DNA of 30,761 bases from a virus. Location: the IMG/VR virus record IMGVR_UViG_3300018053_000004, positions 1-30,761 of that record; one strand, 5' to 3'. Made by a program: the position numbers and the translations under genes. The notes under the pieces were generated by a model, which was not told where the DNA came from, did no database searches, and saw only the letters and a program-made list of their open reading frames with translations. Shown one piece after another: positions 20,446 through 29,114 of this stretch (position 1 is the first letter of the stretch; every line of letters begins with the position of its first letter).

Positions 20446-22523
20446 TGGCTTATGAAGTTGACAGGCGTGAGTTCGTAAGCGGCGCGACTTCAGCTCTTGC
20501 AGCCGCAATGTTTGGCAAAAAGCCTACATTGCCAGCGGACGAAAAGGGCGACGAAGAGGATATGAAGTACTGGCCTCTCACGAGGTGTATCGAGTCATAT
20601 GAGGACTATCTCGCCAACAAACAAGAGGAAATTCAAGAGCAAAAGAACGCTCGACAGTACCGGCACGGAGCCCAGTGGACCACGAAGCAGGTAGAGGTCT
20701 TTAACCTCCGCAGACAGCCTGTGGTGACCTACAATCGTATCTCGCGTAAGATCGACTCGATTATAGGGCTCATGGAGAAGCTCAAGCAGGATCCGAAGGG
20801 CTTCCCGACCAATCCACGGACGACTGATGAAACCGCGGCCGAGCTGGCGACGCACGCAGTGCGTTACGTTGTTAATACTGAACTGCGGGAGAGCCGGTTT
20901 CCGTTCGCTATTGAGAACGGGGCCACGGACGGCCTCGGTGGGATCGAAATGGTCCTGATAAAGGGCGATAAGGACGATATAGACGTAGCCTTTGCTCATG
21001 TTCAGGTGGACAGCTTCTTCTACGATCCGCGCTCGTTCGAGCACGATTTCAGCGATGCTCGATATATGGGCGTCGGAAAATGGCTCGATCTCGAGGATGC
21101 TAAGGACCTCGCGCCAGATATGGCCGACGAGATCGAGTCTTCTATGGCACGCGGTACGAACCTGAGTTCTGACCCCGATCGTGAGAGAAGGTTCTTCGAT
21201 GTTGACCCTAAACACAAACGGATCAGGGTTGTTGAGATTTGGTACAAGCACAAAGGCGGATGGTGCTGGGCCCTGTTTACCGGTGGACAAAAGCTTCGTG
21301 AGGGCAAGTCCTACTTCTTCAACGAAAAGAACGAGCCCATCTGTAAGTTCATTATGTTCTCGTCCTTCGTCGATCACGATGGAGACCGCTACGGTTTCGT
21401 TAGAAATCTCCGATCTTCCCAGGACGAGATCAATCAGCGTCGCTCCAAGGGCCTGCACGAGTTGATGTCGAGGCGGATCAAGGCCGAGGACGGGGCCTTC
21501 ACCGACGTAGAACTGGCTCGTCGTGAGGCGGTGAAGCCCGACGGCGTCGTTATCTACAACAAAGGTTTCGAGATGGAGTTCGACGATGCAGCTCGCATCG
21601 CGAATATCGAGGGCCAATTGAAGTTCCTTGAGGACGCGAAGAACGAAATTGAGAACTTCGGGCCTAATCCGGCCCTGATCGGGCAGGGACTCGAGTATAA
21701 GTCTGGGCGCGCTATCAACCTGCTCCAGCAGGCAGGGATCGCGGAGTTGGGACCGTTCGTGATAGGCATTAAGAACTGGAAACTTCGTATTTATCGGGCT
21801 ATTTGGTCTGCCGTACAGCGCTATTGGACCGGAGAACGCTGGATCAGGGTCACCGATGTGGAGGGCGTTGAGCAGACTGTGACACTGAATGGGGTCGGAA
21901 TAGACCCTCAAACAGGCTTTCCGAGGATGGTAAACGTTGTTGGACAGCTAGATGTCAACTTCACGCTCGATGAGGGACCGGACGAGATCAATATGATGGC
22001 GGATGCCTATGATACGCTCGTAGCACTGACTGCGCAGGGCGCGAATATACCTCCACAGATCCTCCTCGAACTGGCTCCGCTCCAGGCGAGCGTGAAACGG
22101 AAGCTTCTGGCCATTCTGAACAAGCCCGATCCGATGCAGCAACAGGCCAAGATGATCACTCTCCAGGGCGAGGGTGCCAAAGTCGAGGAAACTAAGTCCA
22201 AAACTCAGTTGAACATCGCAAAAGCCCAAGAAACTGCTCAGGGCGGTGCTCATGGCGTTGTCGAGCGCCAGATGGACATGCAAATGGCTCGTGAGGAGCA
22301 CGGACTGAAGCAGCAGGAACTCGCTGGCAAGGTCCAGGCCCAGCGCGAACAGTCCCAGATCAAGATGCAGGGCGAATTCGCCAAACTTCAGTCAAATCAG
22401 GTGAAATCGCAGCAAGATCTGCGGACTAACGAGGTAAAAAATGCGATGGGGCTGCGCCACAGTGAGGAACAGCACCAACAGCGGATGCGGCAACAGCCAG
22501 CAACAAACGGCAAGGGAGTCTAA
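20445..22523 (+). CDS. P22 gp1-type portal protein
   Basis: 692 aa, the length range of P22-like portals. Typical segments: YEDYLANKQEEIQEQKNARQ with YRHGAQWT near residues 48-80, RRQPVVTYNRISRKID (about 88-103), YDPRSFEHDFSDARYMG, and FGPNPALIGQGLEYKSGRAI around residue 410, all marks of the Phage_portal/P22 family. The C-terminal ~130 residues are a Gln/Lys-rich helix (QREQSQIKMQGEFAKLQSNQ), a barrel-like tail seen in P22. The portal is the ring through which DNA enters and leaves the head. The large minus-strand open frame inside it is a shadow. Confidence 0.92.
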   Translation: MAYEVDRREFVSGATSALAAAMFGKKPTLPADEKGDEEDMKYWPLTRCIESYEDYLANKQEEIQEQKNARQYRHGAQWTTKQVEVFNLRRQPVVTYNRISRKIDSIIGLMEKLKQDPKGFPTNPRTTDETAAELATHAVRYVVNTELRESRFPFAIENGATDGLGGIEMVLIKGDKDDIDVAFAHVQVDSFFYDPRSFEHDFSDARYMGVGKWLDLEDAKDLAPDMADEIESSMARGTNLSSDPDRERRFFDVDPKHKRIRVVEIWYKHKGGWCWALFTGGQKLREGKSYFFNEKNEPICKFIMFSSFVDHDGDRYGFVRNLRSSQDEINQRRSKGLHELMSRRIKAEDGAFTDVELARREAVKPDGVVIYNKGFEMEFDDAARIANIEGQLKFLEDAKNEIENFGPNPALIGQGLEYKSGRAINLLQQAGIAELGPFVIGIKNWKLRIYRAIWSAVQRYWTGERWIRVTDVEGVEQTVTLNGVGIDPQTGFPRMVNVVGQLDVNFTLDEGPDEINMMADAYDTLVALTAQGANIPPQILLELAPLQASVKRKLLAILNKPDPMQQQAKMITLQGEGAKVEETKSKTQLNIAKAQETAQGGAHGVVERQMDMQMAREEHGLKQQELAGKVQAQREQSQIKMQGEFAKLQSNQVKSQQDLRTNEVKNAMGLRHSEEQHQQRMRQQPATNGKGV

Positions 22524-22524
22524 A

Positions 22525-22692
22525 ATGGCTATAGGGTTTATCTTCTGGCTACTCATGCTTCTGTCCATAATCTTCTGGGTATGGGGTCGGCCCTGGGAAG
22601 GCGATCGAAACATAGGCGGAATGACCCTTCTAGTGTTCATTCTGTTCTTCCTGCTCGGATGGAAGGTCTTTGGGTTCGCTATTCACGCATAG
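22525..22692 (+). CDS. 55-aa membrane protein with two spans
   Basis: ATG 22525, one base after the portal stop, with SD AAGGGAGTC. Two hydrophobic segments (FIFWLLMLLSIIFWVWG and MTLLVFILFFLLGWKVFGFA) flank a short charged loop RPWEGDRN. This could be a holin-like or head-assembly membrane protein, but a holin would normally lie near a lysin, and none is in view. Confidence 0.75.
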   Translation: MAIGFIFWLLMLLSIIFWVWGRPWEGDRNIGGMTLLVFILFFLLGWKVFGFAIHA

Positions 22693-22701
22693 GAGGCACT
22701 C

Positions 22702-22893
22702 ATGCCGCCAGTATCACAAGCGCAGAGAGGCGCGATGTTCGCCGCAGCCGCGGGCAAGAGTACGCTGGGCATTCCGAAGAAGGTCGGCAAAGAGTTCGTC
22801 GCGGCCGATCCTGGTGGAAAGCTTCCGAGCGTTGCACCGAAGCGGCGCGGAGGGATAGACCAGCTTAAATCCGGTGACTATCGGAGAAGGTAA
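22702..22893 (+). CDS. Conserved small phage protein ([14 protein letters not shown] type)
   Basis: 63 aa with SD TAGGAGGCA. The sequence [20 protein letters not shown] followed by [20 protein letters not shown] matches a short protein found widely in phage morphogenesis regions, always basic, with no known role. The C-terminal [16 protein letters not shown] tail is cationic. An 89-nt gap follows with only a weak CGAGA/TCTCG hairpin and the next SD. Confidence 0.8.
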   Translation: MPPVSQAQRGAMFAAAAGKSTLGIPKKVGKEFVAADPGGKLPSVAPKRRGGIDQLKSGDYRRR

Positions 22894-22982
22894 CGTCAGC
22901 ACTACGACACAGTGCATCGCTGGGCGAGAGCGATAGTCTCGTCGAAACGTGACCGCAACGAGATAGCGGAGAGGAAGTGAAA

Positions 22983-23804
22983 ATGGCAGACGAAAAGACT
23001 GTTGATCAGGTCCCCGACTCGGATCTGTTCGAAAAGGCTACTACACCACCAGTGGCTCCTGAGCCACCGGCACCACCGGCAGAACCAGAGGTGAAGGAAG
23101 CTGCAGCCCCTGAGCCTCCGGCTAAGCCGGAACCACCGGCTCCACCAGAGCCGCCAGAACCTACAATACCTCCCTGGCGTCTCCGTGAAGAGGCGGAAGC
23201 TCGTAGACTGGCCGAGGACCGCGCGCGGATGCTTGAACAGCGTCTGAACGAGGTTGCGGCACATATGCAGCAAAGCCAGAAGCAACCGGACTTCTTCGAG
23301 GACCCGGATGCCTCTACGCGTCGGATCATCCACCAGGCTATTCAGCCTTACGCTGAGGAAACTCGACGTAATCTGATGTATATGGGTAAGATGGTTGCGG
23401 ACGCAAGACATGGTGCTGATAAGGTGGAAGAAGCCGAACAGGCTTTTCTCAAGGCTCGCTCTGAAGAGAGCCTTGACCCCGCAGACTACGAACGGGTAGT
23501 TCAGTCACCCAACCGATACGATGCAGTTGTACAGTGGCACAGAAAGCAATCTGTACTTGCATCAGTCGGCGATGACCCAGCTGCCTGGTTCGAAAAGCAG
23601 CTTGAGGCCAAACTGGCCGATCCTGAGTTCCAGGCCAAGATGCTTACGAAAGTCCGTGGGGACGCTGCCAGCAGACCTTCCGAAGTTCAGCTACCGCCAA
23701 CGCTCTCGCGAGCTACAGCCTCTAAGGGTAATTCTGCAGAGTCTGTGAGGGACTTGAGCGATGCAGGCTTATTCGCCCATGCTATGGGAGATAAGCGGCG
23801 CTAG
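22983..23804 (+). CDS. Putative scaffold protein
   Basis: 273 aa from ATG 22983 (SD GAGAGGA); the GTG at 22977 is too near the SD. The acidic Pro/Glu/Ala-rich N-terminal 60 residues (repeats like PEPPAKPEPPAPPEPPEP) are followed by a long charged coiled-coil (RLREEAEARRLAEDRARMLE in outline) and a basic C-terminus ending FAHAMGDKRR. Placement right before the coat gene, plus low-complexity and helical composition, is typical of tailed-phage scaffolds, which fill the procapsid and leave. Scaffolds are too variable to recognise by sequence alone. Confidence 0.75.
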   Translation: MADEKTVDQVPDSDLFEKATTPPVAPEPPAPPAEPEVKEAAAPEPPAKPEPPAPPEPPEPTIPPWRLREEAEARRLAEDRARMLEQRLNEVAAHMQQSQKQPDFFEDPDASTRRIIHQAIQPYAEETRRNLMYMGKMVADARHGADKVEEAEQAFLKARSEESLDPADYERVVQSPNRYDAVVQWHRKQSVLASVGDDPAAWFEKQLEAKLADPEFQAKMLTKVRGDAASRPSEVQLPPTLSRATASKGNSAESVRDLSDAGLFAHAMGDKRR

Positions 23805-23807
23805 TAG

Positions 23808-23832
23808 GTATGGTACCGAAACGGTATCGTAC
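23808..23832 (+). promoter_or_regulatory. mRNA hairpin ahead of the coat gene
   Basis: GTATGGTACCG and CGGTATCGTAC pair over 11 bp with two G-U pairs and an AAA loop. It lies 4 nt after the scaffold stop and about 26 nt before the coat start. There is no T-run, so a processing or stability element is more likely than a terminator. Its GGTATCGTAC arm also occurs in the terminator at 11047-11083. Confidence 0.55.
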
Positions 23833-23858
23833 GTACAGTTTAAGAAAGGGTTGAAGCT

Positions 23859-25001
23859 ATGGCTTTAACCGTAATCGAGAACAACAACAAGCTCATCGTA
23901 TTTACCGAGGAGATAAATCGGGAATACGTTCGAGAGAATATGTTCTCGCCATACATGAGTACCGGCCTCACAGCCATCATCCGGCTACGGCAGGAACTTA
24001 AGAGTGGTGGCGAAGACATGAATATCCCCCTTGTTTCCCGTCTGACGGGAGCAGGGGTTGCTACCGATACCCTAGTGGGTAACGAAGAGAAGATCGACAA
24101 CTACGGTATGCGGGTCCGTATCGAGTGGGCACGCAACGCTATCACTACCAATAAGGCCGAGCGTCAGAAAGACTCGGCTGATGTCTTCGGAGTCGCGAAG
24201 CCGTTGCTGAGCGACTGGGGCAAGGAACTTCAGCGCGACGAGCTGATCGCCGCGTTTATGGCCCTTCCCACTGAGACCCTACCGGCCTCATCGTCTGGCG
24301 TCCGTGTGAACGGTATCCAGTATGATTTGGCCACCGCAGCGCAGCGCGATACTTGGAATGCGGCCAACTCCGATCGCATTCTCTATGGGAACTCGACGGC
24401 GAACTTCAACGCCACCCACGCCACTGCTCTGGCTACTGTCGATACTGCCAACGACAAATTCACTGCCACAAACTTGTCGTTGCTGAAGCGCATCGCAAAG
24501 AACGCTAACCCGAAAATCCGTCCCTACAAGACGGATGACGGATATGAGTACTTTGTGGCCTTCGCCGGAACTAATCCGTTCCGGGATCTCAAGATCTCTC
24601 TTGAGACTATCAACAAAGATGCCAGACCCCGTGAGGGCAATGGCGTCTCCAAGAACCCGATCTTCCAAGATGGTGACCAGATCTATGACGGAGTGATCGT
24701 TCGGGAAGTTCCCGAGATGTCTTCGTTCGTTACCAACGTCTGGACAACCCTCTTGACAGCGGGTACCACGTCTGCTCGAGTCGAGCCCGTGTTCCTGTGT
24801 GGTCAGCAGGCTGCGGTCTTTGCTTGGGGCCAGATGGCAAGGCCGACGTTCCGTAGTGAAGACGACTACGGCTTCATCACCGGCACTGGCGTCGACATGG
24901 CCTATGGCGTGGCGAAGATGTTCAAGAAGCACCCGAACACCAGCTCCAATCTAAAGCAGTGGGGCATGGCGACCGGGTTCTTCGCGTCGGCGTCGGATTA
25001 A
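23859..25001 (+). CDS. N4 gp56-type major capsid protein
   Basis: 380 aa; AAAGGG lies upstream of ATG 23859. Diagnostic stretches: EINREYVRENMFSPYMSTGL, a GEDMNIPLVSRLTG segment, VGNEEKIDNYGMRVRIEWAR with NAITTNKAERQKDSAD, and an FVAFAGTNPFRDLKISLET stretch near residue 230, then CGQQAAVFAWGQMARPTF near 325. These mark the DUF4043/N4 gp56 coat family (HK97 fold). The coat forms the icosahedral head. The neighbours are P22-like, so coat and connector families are combined here. Confidence 0.92.
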   Translation: MALTVIENNNKLIVFTEEINREYVRENMFSPYMSTGLTAIIRLRQELKSGGEDMNIPLVSRLTGAGVATDTLVGNEEKIDNYGMRVRIEWARNAITTNKAERQKDSADVFGVAKPLLSDWGKELQRDELIAAFMALPTETLPASSSGVRVNGIQYDLATAAQRDTWNAANSDRILYGNSTANFNATHATALATVDTANDKFTATNLSLLKRIAKNANPKIRPYKTDDGYEYFVAFAGTNPFRDLKISLETINKDARPREGNGVSKNPIFQDGDQIYDGVIVREVPEMSSFVTNVWTTLLTAGTTSARVEPVFLCGQQAAVFAWGQMARPTFRSEDDYGFITGTGVDMAYGVAKMFKKHPNTSSNLKQWGMATGFFASASD

Positions 25002-25012
25002 GGAGGCACATA

Positions 25013-25441
25013 ATGACAACCTCTCTGAATAATGCTGTGCCTGCCCGTGACTTCGTCACCGCGCAACTGGTACATTATCTGCGCAAGGCCATCAACGTCG
25101 CTCAGAGCTTGACTGGTTCCACAACTACAATCGGAACCCTTCCGGCGGGTGCGATGGTGTTGGGAGGACTGAGCGGGGTCTTTGTGACTCAAGACCTCAA
25201 CGGTACTACCAACGTCGCTAACATCGGCTTTGCTGCAGATGCTCTCAGCTCTGCCAATACCGGCGCCTACGCAACCGCGCTCGCGCTGGCAATCACTACC
25301 GGCGGCTTCGTAGCCGTTGATGAACTTGGTGTTGCAACAGGGCGTCCGCGCGCTGTTGATACGAGGGTGACCGCGACGTGGACCGGAACTGCTACTACCG
25401 GTATCTTCGAGGTCGTCATCGCTTACGCGCCTAACAGGTAA
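25013..25441 (+). CDS. Candidate head decoration protein
   Basis: 142 aa, SD AAGGAGGCA before ATG 25013. Rich in Thr, Ala, Gly and Val with short beta strands (TIGTLPAGAMVLGGLSGVFV, NTGAYATALALAITTGGFVA, TATWTGTATTGIFEVVIAY). The compact beta fold and the place right after the coat fit small decoration or head-fibre proteins that bind N4 gp56-type heads. A terminator follows, so coat and this protein would share the most abundant message. Role inferred from context. Confidence 0.65.
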   Translation: MTTSLNNAVPARDFVTAQLVHYLRKAINVAQSLTGSTTTIGTLPAGAMVLGGLSGVFVTQDLNGTTNVANIGFAADALSSANTGAYATALALAITTGGFVAVDELGVATGRPRAVDTRVTATWTGTATTGIFEVVIAYAPNR

Positions 25442-25446
25442 ACTTT

Positions 25447-25482
25447 GGTCGGTGGGTATGTACAGCCCACCGATCCCTTTTT
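25447..25482 (+). terminator. Rightward rho-independent terminator after the coat unit
   Basis: GG-TCGGTGGG, a 9-nt loop and CCCACCGA-TC form a stem of 8 perfect pairs (10 with one G-U), followed by CC and TTTTT (25478-25482). It ends 11 nt before the next start codon and would lower expression of the genes beyond relative to coat and portal. Confidence 0.85.
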
Positions 25483-25493
25483 AGGAGAATACT

Positions 25494-26663
25494 ATGCGTC
25501 CAATGTCAGAGCCTATCCGTCGCGCTGACGGCAATGCTGAGTCTATAGAACTACTTGAGCGGTGGCTCAAGAGAGCCAAAGAGCATGGACAAATAGGTTT
25601 TGTTGGTATTGTTGCCTGTGAAAATCTCAAGCACGTTGTATCTGATTATGGAGGGTCACTGGAGCTATCGTTTGTAGCTAACTGGGGACTGGACACTCTG
25701 AAATACCAGCTGCTCGCGCGGGCACACTCGCGCTACGAAGAACCATTCGAGCCCCCGAACCCAGATCAGGCAGATCGTATCTGCTACGATATCTCGGCTG
25801 GTCCAGCCTGTTTCGATTTCATCGCATGGCTCGTTCTCGCAGAGATGAACAGACGCCGTCATGGTGCTCCAGCGCCGTTGAAGGTCGGGTTCAAGATGCT
25901 TAACAGTCCGCAAGAACGAGATCTACACGAGCGGGAGCGAGCTTCGTTCTATCGGAATGTGATCTTTCCGTCACTGAGTTTTGTCGGAGCTATCGCCGAC
26001 GAGGGCTCAAACGACTCTCCGACTATGGCCAAGTATACACTTCGACCGATAGTCGAGCTTGCGCTCAAAGGCGAGAAAGTGCCGCTGCTCAAGCCGTCGG
26101 CTATGGCGGTCAGTATGATAGACACATTCTTGGCTGACAAGCGTCCGCCAGTGACTATCACTCTGCGTGAGTCCAAGGCCAAATGGGAGTTCAGAAACTC
26201 CAATATTGACGAGTGGCTCAAAGTCGCTAGGTATCTGGAGAACAGAGGCGAGCGAGTGATCTTTGTCCGTGACACGGAGTTTGCTCGGGAGCCTATGTCT
26301 GGTGGATTTAATACTTGTCCAGACGCCTCGATAGACATCAACGCGCGTCTCGCGCTGTATGAGGCTGCCAAGTGCAACTTGTTCGTATCGAACGGCCCCT
26401 GGATGCTTGCCCTGCACGGCTCTCGTCCATGGCTGATGTTCGTCGAGACTAATGCGATGTCGGCGTTCTTTCCGGAGACACCTCAGTGGTGGACGCAGTG
26501 GCATGGCATCCACAACGCTCAGTTCCCGTGGTCTCTACCGACGCAGGAGATCATTTGGGAGCGCGATGATGCTGATAACATCATCAAGGCTTGGGAGAAC
26601 CTCAATGCCCGAATGATCCACGCTGGAAACTGGGGAGCCCAAACGGTGCAAGCCGCAGAATGA
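25494..26663 (+). CDS. 389-aa protein, possible GT-B (glycosyltransferase)-like domain
   Basis: SD TTAGGAG before ATG 25494. Residues ~15-85 (SIELLERWLKRAKEHGQIGF-VGIVAC, ending LDTLKYQLLAR) resemble a short domain seen alone in some phage proteins. The rest alternates strands and helices like a GT-B fold: RICYDISAGP, VTITLRES with KWEFRNSN, EWLKVARYLENRGERVIFVR, then KCNLFVSNGPWMLALHGSRP, which recalls the GPMHLA-type loop of heptosyltransferase-like (GT9) enzymes. A sugar-transfer role on a virion component is conceivable but unproven. The gene lies between coat and tail-machine genes, after a terminator; P22 has nothing here. Confidence 0.45.
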   Translation: MRPMSEPIRRADGNAESIELLERWLKRAKEHGQIGFVGIVACENLKHVVSDYGGSLELSFVANWGLDTLKYQLLARAHSRYEEPFEPPNPDQADRICYDISAGPACFDFIAWLVLAEMNRRRHGAPAPLKVGFKMLNSPQERDLHERERASFYRNVIFPSLSFVGAIADEGSNDSPTMAKYTLRPIVELALKGEKVPLLKPSAMAVSMIDTFLADKRPPVTITLRESKAKWEFRNSNIDEWLKVARYLENRGERVIFVRDTEFAREPMSGGFNTCPDASIDINARLALYEAAKCNLFVSNGPWMLALHGSRPWLMFVETNAMSAFFPETPQWWTQWHGIHNAQFPWSLPTQEIIWERDDADNIIKAWENLNARMIHAGNWGAQTVQAAE

Positions 26664-26706
26664 AAAAAGTCAGACAAACAACCATATCGAGTGAAGGAGA
26701 AGAAAG

Positions 26707-26889
26707 ATGGAAGACCAGACCAAAGATCAGACTCATGTTCCGCCCTCACAGCAATCCGCTCAGGGGCCTGTTGCGAAGCCTGGAGAGCCAGTGACCTGGA
26801 CGAAGGGCACTAACGCCCCGCCGAAGCCTCCGACCAAGAAGGCTCCGGAGCCTGTCGTCGAGTCGAAGCCCGTAAAAAAGAGCCCTTGA
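26707..26889 (+). CDS. 60-aa low-complexity Pro/Lys-rich protein
   Basis: SD GAAGGAG before ATG 26707. The sequence is almost all Pro, Lys, Gln, Thr and Glu (KPGEPVTWTKGTNAPPKPPT, then KAPEPVVESKPVKKSP), so it should be unfolded. The stop is 1 nt before the next ATG. It may be a flexible linker or small virion accessory protein. Confidence 0.6.
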   Translation: MEDQTKDQTHVPPSQQSAQGPVAKPGEPVTWTKGTNAPPKPPTKKAPEPVVESKPVKKSP

Positions 26890-26890
26890 G

Positions 26891-27352
26891 ATGGCCGTAT
26901 TCTCATCAACTCAGCCGAGTCTTCGGGCTCGGATACTCCCAAGGTTCCCCGCGCAGGTTGTCGCGGGGAATGGGATCACTATCACCAAAAGTGGTGGAGT
27001 GTACACCTTCGAGGTGACCAACCAGCTTGGTGGTAACGATACAGAGGTTCAGTTCAACAGTGGTGGGGTCTTCGCAGGCGATCCTACCTTCACGTTCAAC
27101 AGTGCTACGAACGTGCTTACAGTTGCTGCTCTTACAGTGGCTGGAAACGTCACAGTTGGTGGTATCATTGATGCTGGTGTCACTATCAAGACCGTTCCTA
27201 CAACAGTAGCTCTTCTACCGGCGGTAGGAACAAAGGGCAGAAGAGCCTTTGTTACCGACGCTAATGCGACGACGTTCGCCTCTATCGTCGCCGCAGGCGG
27301 CACAAACAATCTCCCGGTCTACGACGACGGGACCAACTGGAGGATTGGATAG
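26891..27352 (+). CDS. Small fibre-like protein sharing a module with the large fibre
   Basis: 153 aa. The core AGNGITITKSGGVYTFEV, then NDTEVQFNSGGVFAGDPTFT and NSATNVLTVAALTVAGNVTV, repeats the pattern ADTQIQFNDGGAFGADADFT and TTNALFVNGTIELG of the 1399-aa fibre (about residues 198-230). The C-terminal AVGTKGRRAFVTDANATTFA and NNLPVYDDGTNWRIG is typical of phage fibre tips. A short fibre, or a part that joins the fibre to the virion, is likely. Confidence 0.7.
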   Translation: MAVFSSTQPSLRARILPRFPAQVVAGNGITITKSGGVYTFEVTNQLGGNDTEVQFNSGGVFAGDPTFTFNSATNVLTVAALTVAGNVTVGGIIDAGVTIKTVPTTVALLPAVGTKGRRAFVTDANATTFASIVAAGGTNNLPVYDDGTNWRIG

Positions 27353-27696
27353 TGGATATAACCAAGACCCGAACCGAGTTGATACTCGAGGCCGCGGACA
27401 AGCTGAAAATCGTCGGTACTGGCCAATCACTCGAGGCAGAGTATTCGGCCAAGCTCGATGGCAATATCGACCCGCTGTTCATGCAGCTCGCCTCGGATGG
27501 TATCTGCGAGGTCGTCAATGATAACCAGATACCAAGCGAATGGTTCGACGCTCTTGCGGGCCTACTGGCCAACATCTGCGCGCCTCTTGGCGGCACGGGC
27601 TTCGATCCGAGAATACAAGAGTACTACGAGATGAAGCTCAAGCGGCTGACTTCTAGTCGTCCGAGCTACACCGTGTTGGAGAATGAGTATTTCTAA
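27352..27696 (+). CDS. P22 gp4-like head-completion/adaptor protein (putative)
   Basis: 114 aa from GTG 27352 (overlaps the previous TAG by one base). It is helical, with TRTELILEAADKLKIVGTGQ and NIDPLFMQLASDGICEV, then WFDALAGLLANICAPLGG, the outline of tail accessory adaptors that bind under the portal. It directly precedes the gp10-like gene, as in P22 (gp4-gp10-gp26). Sequence likeness to gp4 is remote and the call leans on order. P22 gp4 itself is longer (about 166 aa). Confidence 0.65.
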   Translation: MDITKTRTELILEAADKLKIVGTGQSLEAEYSAKLDGNIDPLFMQLASDGICEVVNDNQIPSEWFDALAGLLANICAPLGGTGFDPRIQEYYEMKLKRLTSSRPSYTVLENEYF

Positions 27697-29114
27697 TGTC
27701 TGTGAGTATCATATTTCCGCCTTCGAGCGCGCCCGGTCAGCGGCCTCAGGAGTCTGCTGGGCGCCTCATAAATGCTTTCGCTGAAAAGACTCCAGTTGGG
27801 GCGCCTTCGCAGGTGATCCATCGACGCTCGCCAGGGCTCTTAAGAGTCGCAGAGTCCGTGGACAAAATACATACGAGAGGTTTTTTGGATATTGGGACAG
27901 AGGTGCTCTGGATACTGAACGAAAGAGTTCTCAAGATCAACTCAGCCTTTACAGTCTCAGACGTTGGGGCTCTTAGCGGAACAGAGCCGGTGACTGTAGC
28001 ACGAAACAATGCAGTCACTCCAAACAACGTCGTGGTCACTGACACTGGCTGTTTCAATCTGTTCAGTGGCTCTGCTCCGACATCGTTCGCTGATGCAGAC
28101 CTTCCAGGGTCACCGACAAGCGTCTGTGATTATAATGGATACTTTGTTTGGTCCTTTGCGGATGGGAGGATTTTCGCGTCGGATCTCAACTCGGTGTCAG
28201 TGTCGGCTCTGTCGTTCAACACCGAGCAGGGGCTCAACGTTCGTCGAGTTGTGCGCTACGCGGGGCGATTGTATGCCTTTGGCGACAAGTGGACAGGGGT
28301 CTATCGTGACGCGGGAACGAGTCCTTTCCCATTCGCCCGCGAAGTCACTATTCCTCGGGGGATCGTCGGGACTCATGCCATTGGAGGCTGGGAAGCGGGA
28401 TGGGCGAACGAGTTGATCTGGGCTGGAGATGACTTTATAGTGTATAAACTCAATGGATACACTCCAGTACCAATCTCTACCAACGACGTGAGTCGCTCTA
28501 TTCAGGAGGCTGTACTGGCCGGGGATAGAGATTTGATCGAGGTGACTATCTATATGTTTGAGAAGAACGCTTTTTGGGCGATTAGCGCTCATAACCGTTT
28601 TACTTGGGAGTATAATCTCTCGACCGGGGAATGGAACGAGCGGAAATCGTACAATAAGGATGACTGGAAGGGGATGAAGTCACTCCGAATGTTCGATCGC
28701 TGGCTCGTAGGAGATCAATATACTGGAGAACTGTACGAACTTCGAGGAGACTACTATTTGGAGGGCATTGACCCACTGATTTGGCATGTGGAAAGTGGAG
28801 CACTTTCAGATTTTCCTCGCGGAATGGTGATACCAAGGGCGAGTTTCAACTGTACCGCAGGTGTTGGCGACTTCGATGTTGCAGAGGATCCGAAAATCGA
28901 GATCTCATGGTCTCTCGACGGCGGATATCACTATGGAGAGCCAGTAATTCGTCGTCTAGGCGGCCCCGGACGAACAAAGTCTCATCCGTACATTCTCAGC
29001 AGTGGACTGTCCAAAGGTCAGGGCGTGCGATACCGACTTAGGGTCTCCGATCCAGTTCACGTTGGACTATCTGGCGGTGTTATTGAGCCAGAACAGAGAG
29101 GGTTCTCTGGATGA
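27696..29114 (+). CDS. P22 gp10-like packaged DNA stabilisation protein
   Basis: 472 aa, about the length of P22 gp10. Typical opening: APGQRPQESAGRLINAFAEK, then RRSPGLLRVAES. Later parts (GRLYAFGDKWTGVYRDAG, WELIWAGDDFIVYKLNG in outline, NLSTGEWNERKSYNKDDWKG) form beta-propeller-like strands as in the Phage_stabilise family. The protein caps the gp4 ring and holds packaged DNA. ATG 27696 overlaps the previous TAA; the stop overlaps the next gene by ATGA. Confidence 0.88.
   Translation: MSVSIIFPPSSAPGQRPQESAGRLINAFAEKTPVGAPSQVIHRRSPGLLRVAESVDKIHTRGFLDIGTEVLWILNERVLKINSAFTVSDVGALSGTEPVTVARNNAVTPNNVVVTDTGCFNLFSGSAPTSFADADLPGSPTSVCDYNGYFVWSFADGRIFASDLNSVSVSALSFNTEQGLNVRRVVRYAGRLYAFGDKWTGVYRDAGTSPFPFAREVTIPRGIVGTHAIGGWEAGWANELIWAGDDFIVYKLNGYTPVPISTNDVSRSIQEAVLAGDRDLIEVTIYMFEKNAFWAISAHNRFTWEYNLSTGEWNERKSYNKDDWKGMKSLRMFDRWLVGDQYTGELYELRGDYYLEGIDPLIWHVESGALSDFPRGMVIPRASFNCTAGVGDFDVAEDPKIEISWSLDGGYHYGEPVIRRLGGPGRTKSHPYILSSGLSKGQGVRYRLRVSDPVHVGLSGGVIEPEQRGFSG

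Noticed and set aside
20595-21911. Long minus-strand open frame (438 codons) inside the portal gene
   Set aside because: A shadow of the portal gene caused by codon bias; no SD, no domain.
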